Assembly (NCBI GenBank): GCA_017439965.1
Contig: JAFSID010000041.1
Span: 1 to 51,283, forward strand
Length of the DNA: 51,283 nucleotides
Origin: Clostridia bacterium
GTDB lineage: Bacteria > Bacillota > Clostridia > Oscillospirales > SIG627
Direction: 5' to 3'
Position numbers and translations under genes: made by a program. Under the pieces are notes generated by a model, which worked only from the letters and a program-made list of their open reading frames with translations, had not been told where the DNA came from and made no database searches. How positions within the stretch are numbered: the first letter of the stretch is position 1; each line of letters starts with the position of its first letter. This document shows positions 25,052-34,145 of this stretch, piece after piece.

Positions 25052-27256
25052 ATGGCACACGTTTACAAAGAAACAGTAGTTGACCCCAAAATCCTAAATG
25101 CTTGGTTTCCGACCGAGTATCAGGCGGTTCTTTTCAGAACGTGGGGAATGTATTCTGCAGAGAAGCTTGCAGAGGTGCTTGAAGCAACGCCCGAGGATAT
25201 CCGTGCTTCGTGGGAGCTTATGGGACTTGACCCTGACAGGAAGATAGACCCCGAATGGAGACGCCGTGGCTACATAACCACCGTCCGCGATACCTGGCAC
25301 ATTCTTTCCAAGCCTCAGCAGTGTACCCTTCTCGGTATTTCCGCAGAGGAATATGAGATAATGCTCCGTGAGGACGACTTCCTTGACCATAAGCTTAGCT
25401 ACAAGGCTGAGGGTACTCAGTGCTACTGGAGACCTCTCACCGAGGAGGAGACGGCAAAGACCCGTGAGCTTGCAAAGCTTTTGAAGGATATTGAGGAGAA
25501 GATTGGAGACGCTCCCGATACCGCCTTTGATTTTGCAAGAAATTACTATAAGCCCGCTTCTCCCATCACTACTCCCTATCCCACCTTCATTGGCAAGGAT
25601 ATGAAGTTTATTTATTCCTACTTCGCACTTTACGGAGATCCCCTGATTGACGAAACTCTCGATCCCTTCCCCGATAAGCTCCTTGAGGAATATGCAAAAT
25701 ACGGAGTTAACGGCGTATGGATGCAGGGCGTTCTTTATCAGCTCGTTCACTATCCCTTTGCACCCGAAATGTCGGCAGGCTGGGAGATTCGTCAGAAGAA
25801 TCTTAAGAAGCTCGTTGACCGTGCGGCAAAGTACGGCATCGGAATTTATCTTTACTTCAACGAGCCTCGCTGGATGCCTATGTCGGTATTTGAAAAGCAT
25901 CCCGAAATTCAGGGCAGAACCGTTGAGGATAAGGGTATGGCTTGTCTGTGTACCTCTACTCCCGAGGTTCAGGAGTATCTTGAAAACGGTGCGTATCAGC
26001 TTTTTAAGGCGGTAGAGGGACTTGCAGGCTTCTTCACTATCACAAGAAGCGAAAACCCCACCAACTGCTATTCTCATACCAACGAGGACAACTGTAACTG
26101 TCCCCGTTGCTCACAGCGTAGCGTTCCCGAGGTGCTTGCAGAGGTTAATAACTTCCTTTACAGAGGTGCAAAGCGTGCCAATCCCGACGCCCGTGGAATT
26201 GCTTGGGTTTGGGGATGGCCCGATAACAGAGTTGAAAAAGTTATCGAGCTTCTTGACGACGGAATTATCTTCCAGTCAACGAGTGAGACCCTTATCGAGG
26301 TCCACAAGGGTGCGCCCGTTAAGATTGCCGACTATTCAATGTCCAACCCGGGTCCTGGTGAATGGGCAAAGAACAACTGGAGGCTTGCAAAGAAGCACAA
26401 CCACGAATGCTGCGCTAAGGTGCAGTTCAACAATACCTGGGAATGCTCAGGCGTTCCTTATATTCCCGTATTCGATCTCGTTGCAGAGCACGCTGTAAAC
26501 CTCAAGAACGAGGGCATCCGTCATATGATGCTTTCCTGGACACTCGGCGGAGCTCCTTCTCCCTCGCTTTCTCTCGTTTCGGGAATTTTTGACGGCAAGT
26601 ACAAGCTTGACACCTGCGTTGACGAAATGATTGACGACGTGTTCCCCGTAGGCTGTGCCGAAACCGTTAAGAAGGCTCAGAGAATGATGTCGGATGCATT
26701 CCGTCAGTTCCCCTTCTCCTGCGCCGTAGTATACGCTTCTCCTCTTACCTCGGGTCCGAGGTCTGTGTTCTACACCGAAAAGACTGGCAGACGCGGTGCG
26801 ATGGTAGGTATTTCCTTCGACTCGGTTGACGCTTGGACCGCAGAGTACGCAGAGGACGTTTTCGAGAGACAGATGACACTCGTCGTTGAGCCCTGGCGTG
26901 AGGCTATAAAGCTTCTTGACGCTTGCGATGATAAGAGTGAGCTGTTTGAGGAGTTCAAGAGCTGTGCAAAGGGTACGCTCGTTCACTTTGAGTCCGTGCT
27001 CCACCTTACCCGCTTCGTAAGAGCGCGTAACGCTATGCTCGACGGCGAAAAGGTGATTGACGGCAACCGTGACGTTAAGCAGGTTATGATGCAGGCACTC
27101 GACGAAGAGGAGGCTAACACCATTAACGCCATCCGCGCACAGTCCAAGGATTCGAGAATCGGCTTTGAGGCAAGTAATCATTATAACTTCTCCCGTCAGA
27201 ATCTCGTTGAAAAGCTTGTTAATATTGATTATACAAGACGTAAGCTCAATAAATAA
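25052..27256 (+). CDS. Uncharacterised TIM-barrel glycosidase-like protein
   Basis: 734 aa, no signal peptide. The central region (about 180-500) has the alternating pattern of a sugar-acting barrel (GVNGVWMQGVLYQL, YGIGIYLYFNEPRWMP, GIAWVWGWPDNR). A cysteine cluster C339, C348, C350, C353 resembles the CxCxxC element of DUF4838/GH20-like proteins. The first 120 residues form a separate helical region. ATG 25052 has AAAAAGGAG upstream; the frame extends to 25004 but without an RBS. It lies between prmC and recA, an odd place for a carbohydrate gene. Substrate unknown; glycosidase activity is inferred from pattern only. Confidence 0.82.
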   Translation: MAHVYKETVVDPKILNAWFPTEYQAVLFRTWGMYSAEKLAEVLEATPEDIRASWELMGLDPDRKIDPEWRRRGYITTVRDTWHILSKPQQCTLLGISAEEYEIMLREDDFLDHKLSYKAEGTQCYWRPLTEEETAKTRELAKLLKDIEEKIGDAPDTAFDFARNYYKPASPITTPYPTFIGKDMKFIYSYFALYGDPLIDETLDPFPDKLLEEYAKYGVNGVWMQGVLYQLVHYPFAPEMSAGWEIRQKNLKKLVDRAAKYGIGIYLYFNEPRWMPMSVFEKHPEIQGRTVEDKGMACLCTSTPEVQEYLENGAYQLFKAVEGLAGFFTITRSENPTNCYSHTNEDNCNCPRCSQRSVPEVLAEVNNFLYRGAKRANPDARGIAWVWGWPDNRVEKVIELLDDGIIFQSTSETLIEVHKGAPVKIADYSMSNPGPGEWAKNNWRLAKKHNHECCAKVQFNNTWECSGVPYIPVFDLVAEHAVNLKNEGIRHMMLSWTLGGAPSPSLSLVSGIFDGKYKLDTCVDEMIDDVFPVGCAETVKKAQRMMSDAFRQFPFSCAVVYASPLTSGPRSVFYTEKTGRRGAMVGISFDSVDAWTAEYAEDVFERQMTLVVEPWREAIKLLDACDDKSELFEEFKSCAKGTLVHFESVLHLTRFVRARNAMLDGEKVIDGNRDVKQVMMQALDEEEANTINAIRAQSKDSRIGFEASNHYNFSRQNLVEKLVNIDYTRRKLNK

Positions 27257-27271
27257 ATAGATTAAGAATCG

Positions 27272-27296
27272 GCTGTCCCTCTTTTTGAGGGACAGC
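27272..27296 (+). promoter_or_regulatory. Hairpin in the recA leader
   Basis: A perfect 10-bp stem GCTGTCCCTC / GAGGGACAGC with a TTTTT loop lies 24 bp before the recA start. No T-run follows, so it is not a normal terminator. It may shield the recA message or mark an RNA processing site. No LexA-like box was found beside it. Confidence 0.45.
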
Positions 27297-27319
27297 AATA
27301 CTGAAAGGAAGGTCACACA

Positions 27320-28456
27320 ATGGCAAAAAAGGTAGATAAAAAGGGCTTTGAAAAGCTCGAGCTTGACAATCTTTCTTCCGAAGAAATAGCAAAAACAAAG
27401 GAACAGTCGAGAAATAAGGCTATTGCAGCCCTCGGCAAAAAGTACGGTCAGGGCACCGTAATGAAGCTCGGAGACGCTCCCTCTATGGAGGTTGAGGTTA
27501 TTCCGACAGGCTCGCTTTCTCTTGACCTCGCACTTGGCGTAGGAGGTATTCCCAGAGGAAGAATTATAGAAATATACGGTCCTGAAAGCTCAGGTAAGAC
27601 CACCATTGCGCTTCACATTGCCGCAGAGGCTCAGAAGCTTGGCGGTACTGCGGCGTTTATCGACGCAGAGCACGCTCTTGACCCCGTATATGCAAAGGCT
27701 ATCGGCGTTAACATCGACGAGCTTCTCGTATCTCAGCCCGACTACGGCGAGCAGGCACTTGAGATTGCCGAGGCACTTGTAAGAACCGACGCTATCGACG
27801 TCGTAATTATCGACTCGGTTGCAGCTCTCGTTCCCAAGACCGAGATTGACGGCGATATGGGACAGTCTGCGGTAGGCGCTCAGGCAAGACTTATGTCTCA
27901 GGCGCTCAGAAAGCTTGCAGGCGCTATTTCCAAGAGCCGTTGCGTTGTAATCTTTATAAACCAGCTTCGTGAAAAGGTAGGCGTTATGTACGGTAACCCC
28001 GAGGTTACCACGGGAGGTAAGGCGCTTAAGTTCTACGCCTCCGTGCGTATTGACGTCCGTCGCGGTCAGCAGATAAAGGAAAAGACCGACATTATCGGTA
28101 ACCATACCAAGTGTAAGGTCGTTAAAAATAAGGTTGCTCCTCCCTTCAAGACGGCTGAATTTGATATGCTTTACGGCGAGGGTATTTCCTCCGACGGCGA
28201 GCTTATTGATATCGGTGAGGCTCTTGACATAGTACAGAAGAGTGGCTCGTGGTTTGCTTACGGCAATATGAGACTCGGTCAGGGCAAGGAGAAGGCTAAG
28301 GAATTTTTGAAGCTCAATCCCGACATCCGCGAGGAGATCAAGTCCAAGATTCTTGCAGAGGGCAAGGACCTTGCTGATAAGATTGCCGCTGGTACCATCA
28401 ACGGACTTGACGAGGACGATGACGACGATATTTTTGACGAAGATTTCGAGGGATAA
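27320..28456 (+). CDS. recA: Recombinase A
   Basis: 378 aa. It forms filaments on single-stranded DNA, drives strand exchange and triggers LexA cleavage. The Walker A motif GPESSGKTT is near residue 90, the Walker B strand [12 protein letters not shown] in the usual place, and loop 2 around [15 protein letters not shown]. The start region is extended by about 25 charged residues compared with many RecA proteins, and the acidic C-terminus ([15 protein letters not shown]) is typical. RBS GAAAGGAAGG. recX follows after 3 bp. Confidence 0.98.
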   Translation: MAKKVDKKGFEKLELDNLSSEEIAKTKEQSRNKAIAALGKKYGQGTVMKLGDAPSMEVEVIPTGSLSLDLALGVGGIPRGRIIEIYGPESSGKTTIALHIAAEAQKLGGTAAFIDAEHALDPVYAKAIGVNIDELLVSQPDYGEQALEIAEALVRTDAIDVVIIDSVAALVPKTEIDGDMGQSAVGAQARLMSQALRKLAGAISKSRCVVIFINQLREKVGVMYGNPEVTTGGKALKFYASVRIDVRRGQQIKEKTDIIGNHTKCKVVKNKVAPPFKTAEFDMLYGEGISSDGELIDIGEALDIVQKSGSWFAYGNMRLGQGKEKAKEFLKLNPDIREEIKSKILAEGKDLADKIAAGTINGLDEDDDDDIFDEDFEG

Positions 28457-28459
28457 AAA

Positions 28460-29053
28460 TTGAGATTCAAGAAGGCATACAGAAAAGAGTTCACGAAGGA
28501 CGTTGCCATCGTGACCGACGAGGGTGAGTATCCCATCTGGGAAAAGGATTATGAAAGACTGTTTTCAAGCCTTATGCCCGGTGACGAGATACGAAACTCT
28601 GAGGAGCTTGTTCAGTTGGCTGTCCGCCGACAGATAAAGAAGAGCGCGGTCAAAAAGATTTCCGCAGGCAATATCACGAGAAACGCTCTCGTTCGCAGAA
28701 TAACGCGAGAAAAAATGTTTGATATTTATCCCGACAGGGTCGAGGTCGAGTACGTTGTGGATAAGCTCGAGCGTGCAGGCTTTATCAACGATAAGTCCTA
28801 TGCGGCACGCTTCGTTGAAAATGCTTGTACAAAGCTTTGGGGAGAGTATAAGATACGCTCCGCAATGCGAGAGAGAGGCTTTCGCGGTGAGGATATCGAC
28901 GAGGCTCTTTATAAGGCGTCTCCCGATTGGGAGGAGCTTGCAAGAGCCTTTTGCGGTGAGCATCCCGATGAGGAACGCGCAATGCTCTTCCGCAAGCTTC
29001 AGGCAAGAGGCTTTTCAACCTCGGTAATTTCAAGCGTATTGGATGGAGAATAA
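28460..29053 (+). CDS. recX: Regulatory protein RecX
   Basis: 197 aa. It modulates RecA filaments. Three-helix RecX repeats are visible (about 60-195), including the KLERAGFINDKSYAARFVEN segment. It starts with TTG, three bases after the recA stop, with GAGGGA at the end of recA as ribosome site. The weak start and close coupling should keep RecX below RecA in amount. rimO follows after 2 bp. Confidence 0.92.
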   Translation: MRFKKAYRKEFTKDVAIVTDEGEYPIWEKDYERLFSSLMPGDEIRNSEELVQLAVRRQIKKSAVKKISAGNITRNALVRRITREKMFDIYPDRVEVEYVVDKLERAGFINDKSYAARFVENACTKLWGEYKIRSAMRERGFRGEDIDEALYKASPDWEELARAFCGEHPDEERAMLFRKLQARGFSTSVISSVLDGE

Positions 29054-29055
29054 TA

Positions 29056-30387
29056 ATGGCAACAAAGGTTGGATTCGTATCACTCGGATGTCCCAAGAAC
29101 ACTTGCGATACCGAGGTGATGTTAAAAAAACTTATAGATGCGGGCTTCGAGATAGTTCCCGAGGATCATATGGCTGACGTAATGATAGTCAACACCTGCG
29201 CGTTTATAGAAAGCGCAAAGCAGGAGTCTATCGACTATATTCTGGACCTTGCGTATCTCAAGGAGCATCATAACCTTAAGGGAATAGTCGTTACGGGATG
29301 CCTTGCAACCCGTTATGCCGACGAGATTGAAAAATCTCTTCCCGAGGCGGACGGTATCGTTTCGGCAGGCGCCGAGGGGGATATCGTTGAGGCGGTAAAG
29401 AAGGTTTCGGAGGGTGAAAGATATAAAAACGTCAAGCCCACCGAGTGTCTTGCTCTCGGCGGTGAGAGGGTGGTCACCACTCCCGATTACACTGCGTATC
29501 TTAAAATCGCAGAGGGCTGTGACAACCGTTGCTCTTACTGTGCGATTCCCGATATAAGAGGTAAATTCCGTTCAAGAGCGCTCGACGATATTATGACCGA
29601 GGCGCGTGAGCTTTACTCAATGGGCGTGCGCGAGCTTTGTCTCGTCGCTCAGGATACTACCCGTTGGGGTGAGGATATTTACGGTGAGTACAGCCTTGAC
29701 AAGCTTCTTGAGGCTCTTGCAACCGACAAGGAATGTGGATTTGAGTGGATAAGACTTCTCTATTGCTATCCCGACAAGATAACCGATTCACTCGTTGAGA
29801 CCATGAAGAAGCACGACTGTATTGCGAAATACATAGATATGCCCATTCAGCACATCAACGAGGACGTTTTGAAGCGTATGAACAGACGCGGAGGACGTGA
29901 GACGATAGTGTCTGCGGTCAAGAGACTTCGTGATGCTATGCCGAGCATCACTCTGCGCACCACCGTAATCACTGGCTTCCCGGGTGAGACGGCGGCAGAG
30001 TTTGACGAGCTTCTCTCCTTCGTTAAGGAAACGAAATTCGACAGACTCGGTGCTTTTGCTTACTCCAGAGAGGAAAATACTCCCGCTTATTCGATGCCAA
30101 AGCAGGTTTCCAAAAAGCTCAAGGAGTCACGCTGCGAGCGTATAATGGAGGCTCAGTACGTCGTACACGCCGAGAAAAACGAGGCGCTTCTTGACAAGAC
30201 CGTCAAGGTGCTTTGCGAGGGCTACGATAAGGTTGCCGAGATTTATTACGGCAGAAGTGAGGCAGACGCCCCCGAAATAGACTCAAAGATTTATTTTTCA
30301 GCCCGTCACAGAGTCCGTGACGGAGAGTTTGTAAACGTAAAGATTACCGAGGTTTCCGATTACGACCTTATCGGTAAAGAGGTATAA
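29056..30387 (+). CDS. rimO: Ribosomal protein S12 methylthiotransferase
   Basis: 443 aa. It adds a methylthio group to the conserved aspartate of ribosomal protein S12. The N-terminal domain carries the cysteines of the auxiliary cluster (SLGCPKN, VNTCAF, GCLATRY), then comes the radical SAM motif CDNRCSYC (about residues 156-163) and a C-terminal TRAM domain. The N-terminal SLGCPKN favours RimO over MiaB. RBS GGAG overlaps the end of recX. It needs two Fe-S clusters, tying it to the isc genes of this window. Confidence 0.95.
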   Translation: MATKVGFVSLGCPKNTCDTEVMLKKLIDAGFEIVPEDHMADVMIVNTCAFIESAKQESIDYILDLAYLKEHHNLKGIVVTGCLATRYADEIEKSLPEADGIVSAGAEGDIVEAVKKVSEGERYKNVKPTECLALGGERVVTTPDYTAYLKIAEGCDNRCSYCAIPDIRGKFRSRALDDIMTEARELYSMGVRELCLVAQDTTRWGEDIYGEYSLDKLLEALATDKECGFEWIRLLYCYPDKITDSLVETMKKHDCIAKYIDMPIQHINEDVLKRMNRRGGRETIVSAVKRLRDAMPSITLRTTVITGFPGETAAEFDELLSFVKETKFDRLGAFAYSREENTPAYSMPKQVSKKLKESRCERIMEAQYVVHAEKNEALLDKTVKVLCEGYDKVAEIYYGRSEADAPEIDSKIYFSARHRVRDGEFVNVKITEVSDYDLIGKEV

Positions 30388-30413
30388 GAGTAATTTCAAG
30401 GAGAATTGAGAAA

Positions 30414-30986
30414 ATGAAATTAAATTTACCCAATAAGCTTACGGTTTTAAGGCTTTGCCTTGTACCCGTCGTTATGGTGTTTATTCTGTATCCCGCACTC
30501 AGCGGATACAATCCCGTCGTTCAGTCAATCGTGTGCACACTGCTTTTCATTCTTACGGCAGTAACGGATTTTATTGACGGAAAGATTGCTCGCAAGTATA
30601 ATCTCATTACCGATTTCGGTAAGTTTATGGACCCCGTTGCAGACAAGTTTATGGTTATCGGAACACTTCTTTGCATTACGGTTGCAAACGAGGCACTCAG
30701 ACCGTTTATGGTATGGGTTACCGTTATCGTTATATTCCGCGAGCTTGGTATTACCTCGATAAGACTCGTCGTTGCCAACAGCGGAGTCGTGGTTCCTGCA
30801 AGCTGGCTCGGTAAGTGTAAGACTATGGCGCAGTCCATTTCCATCTGCGTATTTCTCCTTGAGGGAATTATCTGGGATATGTGGATACTGTCGTATATCG
30901 GTATGGCTGTCACAGCTTTTCTTACCCTTTGGTCAGGACTTGAATATTTCAAGGCTTATTGGAAATACATTGACCCACAGAAATAA
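30414..30986 (+). CDS. pgsA: CDP-diacylglycerol-glycerol-3-phosphate 3-phosphatidyltransferase
   Basis: 190 aa integral membrane enzyme that makes phosphatidylglycerol phosphate. The CDP-alcohol phosphotransferase motif is complete: DFIDGKIAR followed by G-x3-D-x3-D in GKFMDPVADK (about 55-80). Four or more hydrophobic segments are present. It is the last gene of the recA-side operon. RBS AAGGAG. Confidence 0.95.
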   Translation: MKLNLPNKLTVLRLCLVPVVMVFILYPALSGYNPVVQSIVCTLLFILTAVTDFIDGKIARKYNLITDFGKFMDPVADKFMVIGTLLCITVANEALRPFMVWVTVIVIFRELGITSIRLVVANSGVVVPASWLGKCKTMAQSISICVFLLEGIIWDMWILSYIGMAVTAFLTLWSGLEYFKAYWKYIDPQK

Positions 30987-30997
30987 TTACTTAAAAA

Positions 30998-31030
30998 CGA
31001 CCGCTTCCGTCACGGAGGCGGTTATTTTTT
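30998..31030 (+). terminator. Terminator after pgsA
   Basis: ACCGCTTCCGT pairs with ACGGAGGCGGT (with G-U pairs), followed by TATTTTTT. Confidence 0.8.
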
Positions 31031-31083
31031 AGGACTTGGTATAAAGAAAGTGTAAAAATTTCGCCGTAAAAATGCCCGTTTTC

Positions 31084-31112
31084 TTGACGGGAGACGGGTG
31101 GAGAGGTATAAT
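31084..31112 (+). promoter_or_regulatory. Promoter of the alaS-rpoZ operon
   Basis: TTGACG (31084-31089) and TATAAT (31107-31112) are 17 bp apart. The leader to alaS is only about 45 nt, too short for a T-box. Confidence 0.8.
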
Positions 31113-31162
31113 GTACAATAGAGTAAAATGCATTTGTGCAAAAGCACCGAAAGGAATAAATT

Positions 31163-33781
31163 ATGAAATGGACAGGACTTAACGAGCTTCGTGAAAAATA
31201 CTTGTCATACTTTGAGGGAAAGGGACATCTCCGTCTCCCCAGCTTTTCGCTGATTCCTCAGAATGACAACTCCTTGCTTCTTATAAACTCGGGTATGGCA
31301 CCTCTCAAGCCCTACTTCAAGGGCACTAAGGAGCCTCCCCGTAACAGAGTTACTACCTGCCAGAAGTGTATCAGAACTCCCGACCTTGACAACGTAGGTA
31401 AGACCGCACGTCACGGCACCTATTTTGAAATGCTCGGTAACTTCTCCTTCGGCGATTATTTCAAGAGAGAGGCTATCTTCTGGGCGTGGGAATTTCTCAC
31501 GGTCACTCTCGAAATTCCCGCGGACCTTCTCTGGCCCAGCGTATACGAGCAGGATGACGAGGCTTACGATATCTGGACAAAAGAGGTTGGCGTACCCGCC
31601 GAGCGTGTCGTAAGGATGGGTAAGGCAGACAACTTCTGGGAGCACGGAAGCGGACCCTGCGGACCCTGCTCCGAGATATACTTTGACCGTGGAGAAAAGT
31701 ACGGCTGCGGTTCTCCCGATTGCCGTCCGGGTTGCGATTGTGACAGATATATGGAGATATGGAACAACGTATTCTCCCAGTTCGACAACGACGGAAAGGG
31801 CAACTATACCGAGCTTGCTCAGAAGAATATTGATACGGGTATGGGTCTTGAAAGACTTGCCTGCGTAATGCAGGGCGTTGACAATCTCTTTGAGGTTGAT
31901 ACCGTGCGCCGTATTCTTGACACCGTTTGCTCGCTTTCGGGCAAGAGCTACGGTGACAAGTACGAGAATGACGTTTCCATCCGTATTATCACCGACCACA
32001 TTCGTTCCTCCTCCTTTATGATTGCCGACGGAGTTATGCCTTCAAACGAGGGCAGGGGCTACGTGCTTCGCCGTCTTATCAGACGAGCTTGCCGTCACGC
32101 AAGACTTATCGGAATCGAGGGCTCGTTCCTTGCAGGCCTGTGCGACGTCGTAATTGATTGTAACAAGAACGCATACCCCGAGCTTTTTGAAAAGGCTGAT
32201 TACGTTAAAAAGATACTTTCACTTGAGGAGGAGCGCTTTGCCGCTACCATCGACGCAGGTCTTGAAAAGCTTGCCGAGATGACCGAAAAGGCTAAAAAAG
32301 AGGGCGCAAAGCTTCTCTCGGGTGAGGACGCATTCAAGCTTTACGATACCTTCGGCTTCCCGCTCGATATAACCAAGGAGATTGCTCTCGAGTCGGGTCT
32401 TGAGGTTGATACCGACGCCTTCGACGCACTTATGCTTGAGCAGAAGCAGAGAGCAAGAGAGAGACGTAAGGCAGGCGGAGGTTGGGACAGCACCTCGGTC
32501 AACGTGCTTGAGGGCACTCCTGCAACCGAGTTCGTAGGCTACACTGCACTTGAGACCGAGGCAAAGGTTATTGCTATTATCGTTGACGGTGAAAAGGTTG
32601 ATTCTGTCAGCGAGGGTGATGCGGTTATCGTGCTTGACAAGACTGCCTTCTACGGTGAAAGCGGAGGTCAGGTGGGTGACGAGGGCGTTATCCTTTGTGA
32701 CAAGGGTGAGATAAAGGTCGTTACCACCACCAAGCGTGAGGGTATATTCCTTCACGAGTGTGAGGCTTCGTGTGAGGTCAAGGTTGGCGATACCGTCAAG
32801 ACCTGTCCCGATAAGGTACGCCGTCAGGCGATTGCCCGTAACCACTCCTCTGCACATCTTTTACAGTCGGCTCTCCGTCACGTTCTCGGTGACCACGTTG
32901 AGCAGGCAGGCTCACTCGTTGACGAGCATCGAGTAAGATTTGACTTCAAGCACTTTGCCGCAACGACTCCCGAGGAGCTTGCAAGGGTAGAGGCGCTTGT
33001 AAACGAATATATTATGTCGGCGTATAACGTCGAAACAATTGAAACCGATCCCGAGACCGCTAAGTCGATGGGCGCTACCGCACTCTTCGGTGAAAAGTAC
33101 GGAAGCGTTGTCCGTATGGTTCGAATGGGAGACGCATCCGTTGAGCTTTGCGGTGGTACACACGTCGGAAACACTGCGCAGATAGGACTCTTCAAGCTTA
33201 TCTCGGAGGCAGGCGTTGCCGCAGGCATCAGACGAATTGAGGGCACAACGGGTCTTGGAGTATTAGAGCTTCTCGCTGAGAAGGAGGGACTCCTTGCAGA
33301 CGCCGTTTCCGCCGCAAAGGCGCAGAGCGGTGCAGTGCTCGTTGAAAGAATAAACGCTATGACCCGTGAGGTCAAGGAAACGGCTCAGAAGCTCCGTGAA
33401 ATGCAGGCTAAGGAGGCTTCCCGTGCAGTTGAAGCGCTTGAGGCTTCCATCGTTGAGGCGGGAGAGCTTAAGCTTCTCTTCGGTGAGATTGCGGGTGCGG
33501 ATGCACAGACTCTCCGCTCGGAAGGTGACAGACTCCGCGACAAGTATCCGAGCCTTGCAGGTGTGGTTTACAGCGTGGCTGACGGAAAGGTGCTCTTTGC
33601 GGCATTCTGCGGCAAGGAGGCTGTTGCACTCGGCGCACACGCAGGTAACACTCTTAAGGAAATTTCTCCCATTGTTGGCGGCGGCGGCGGCGGACGTCCC
33701 GACAGTGCCGCATCGGGTGGTAAGCTTCCCGAAAAGCTTCCCGAGGCAAAGACGGCATTCTTTGCACGCTACGGAAAATAA
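31163..33781 (+). CDS. alaS: Alanyl-tRNA synthetase
   Basis: 872 aa, full length. It has a class II catalytic core at the N-terminus, the tRNA-recognition region, the editing domain with the zinc-type HxxxH (HSSAHLL, about residue 565) and CGGTH (about 665), and a C-terminal DHHA1 domain with GGGGGGRPDSA near the end. An insertion rich in Cys (CGSPDCRPGCDCD, about 177-189) lies inside the catalytic domain and may bind a metal. It is the first gene of an eight-gene operon. Confidence 0.98.
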   Translation: MKWTGLNELREKYLSYFEGKGHLRLPSFSLIPQNDNSLLLINSGMAPLKPYFKGTKEPPRNRVTTCQKCIRTPDLDNVGKTARHGTYFEMLGNFSFGDYFKREAIFWAWEFLTVTLEIPADLLWPSVYEQDDEAYDIWTKEVGVPAERVVRMGKADNFWEHGSGPCGPCSEIYFDRGEKYGCGSPDCRPGCDCDRYMEIWNNVFSQFDNDGKGNYTELAQKNIDTGMGLERLACVMQGVDNLFEVDTVRRILDTVCSLSGKSYGDKYENDVSIRIITDHIRSSSFMIADGVMPSNEGRGYVLRRLIRRACRHARLIGIEGSFLAGLCDVVIDCNKNAYPELFEKADYVKKILSLEEERFAATIDAGLEKLAEMTEKAKKEGAKLLSGEDAFKLYDTFGFPLDITKEIALESGLEVDTDAFDALMLEQKQRARERRKAGGGWDSTSVNVLEGTPATEFVGYTALETEAKVIAIIVDGEKVDSVSEGDAVIVLDKTAFYGESGGQVGDEGVILCDKGEIKVVTTTKREGIFLHECEASCEVKVGDTVKTCPDKVRRQAIARNHSSAHLLQSALRHVLGDHVEQAGSLVDEHRVRFDFKHFAATTPEELARVEALVNEYIMSAYNVETIETDPETAKSMGATALFGEKYGSVVRMVRMGDASVELCGGTHVGNTAQIGLFKLISEAGVAAGIRRIEGTTGLGVLELLAEKEGLLADAVSAAKAQSGAVLVERINAMTREVKETAQKLREMQAKEASRAVEALEASIVEAGELKLLFGEIAGADAQTLRSEGDRLRDKYPSLAGVVYSVADGKVLFAAFCGKEAVALGAHAGNTLKEISPIVGGGGGGRPDSAASGGKLPEKLPEAKTAFFARYGK

Positions 33782-33806
33782 AATACAAAAGTGAAAGGAA
33801 TTAATT

Positions 33807-34142
33807 ATGGATTGTTTGTTTTGTAAAATAATCGAGGGCACTATCCCTTCAACAAAGGTGTATGAGGACGACGTAATGTACGCATTCCGTGATATCAATC
33901 CTCAGGCTCCCGTACACGTTCTCGTAATTCCCAAGCTTCACATAGACTCCCTTAACGGAGTAAACGCGGAAAATTCTGAGGTTATCCGCGCAATATTTGA
34001 AAAGATTCCCGAAATTGCCAAGGCAGAGGGACTTGACAGCTACCGTCTCGTTTCCAACTGCGGACCTGATGCTTGTCAGACCGTACACCATTTGCATTTT
34101 CACATAATGGGCGGTCGCGCTATGTCGGGCTTGATGGCATAA
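33807..34142 (+). CDS. hinT: HIT-family nucleotide-binding protein
   Basis: 111 aa. The histidine triad HxHxH is in VHHLHFHIMGG (about residues 94-104) and the N-terminus CLFCKIIEG is typical of the Hint branch, which hydrolyses AMP-lysine or AMP-amine adducts. Sitting after alaS, it could clear aminoacyl-AMP by-products, though that is inference. RBS GAAAGGA. Confidence 0.95.
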   Translation: MDCLFCKIIEGTIPSTKVYEDDVMYAFRDINPQAPVHVLVIPKLHIDSLNGVNAENSEVIRAIFEKIPEIAKAEGLDSYRLVSNCGPDACQTVHHLHFHIMGGRAMSGLMA

Positions 34143-34145
34143 TAG

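Noticed and set aside
25094-26077. 327-aa and, further on, 289-aa minus-strand frames inside the 25052-27256 gene
   Set aside because: Both are antisense to a gene with a good RBS and domain pattern and have no signals of their own.
31113-31162. T-box or riboswitch before alaS
   Set aside because: The leader is only about 50 nt and lacks a T-box core or terminator.
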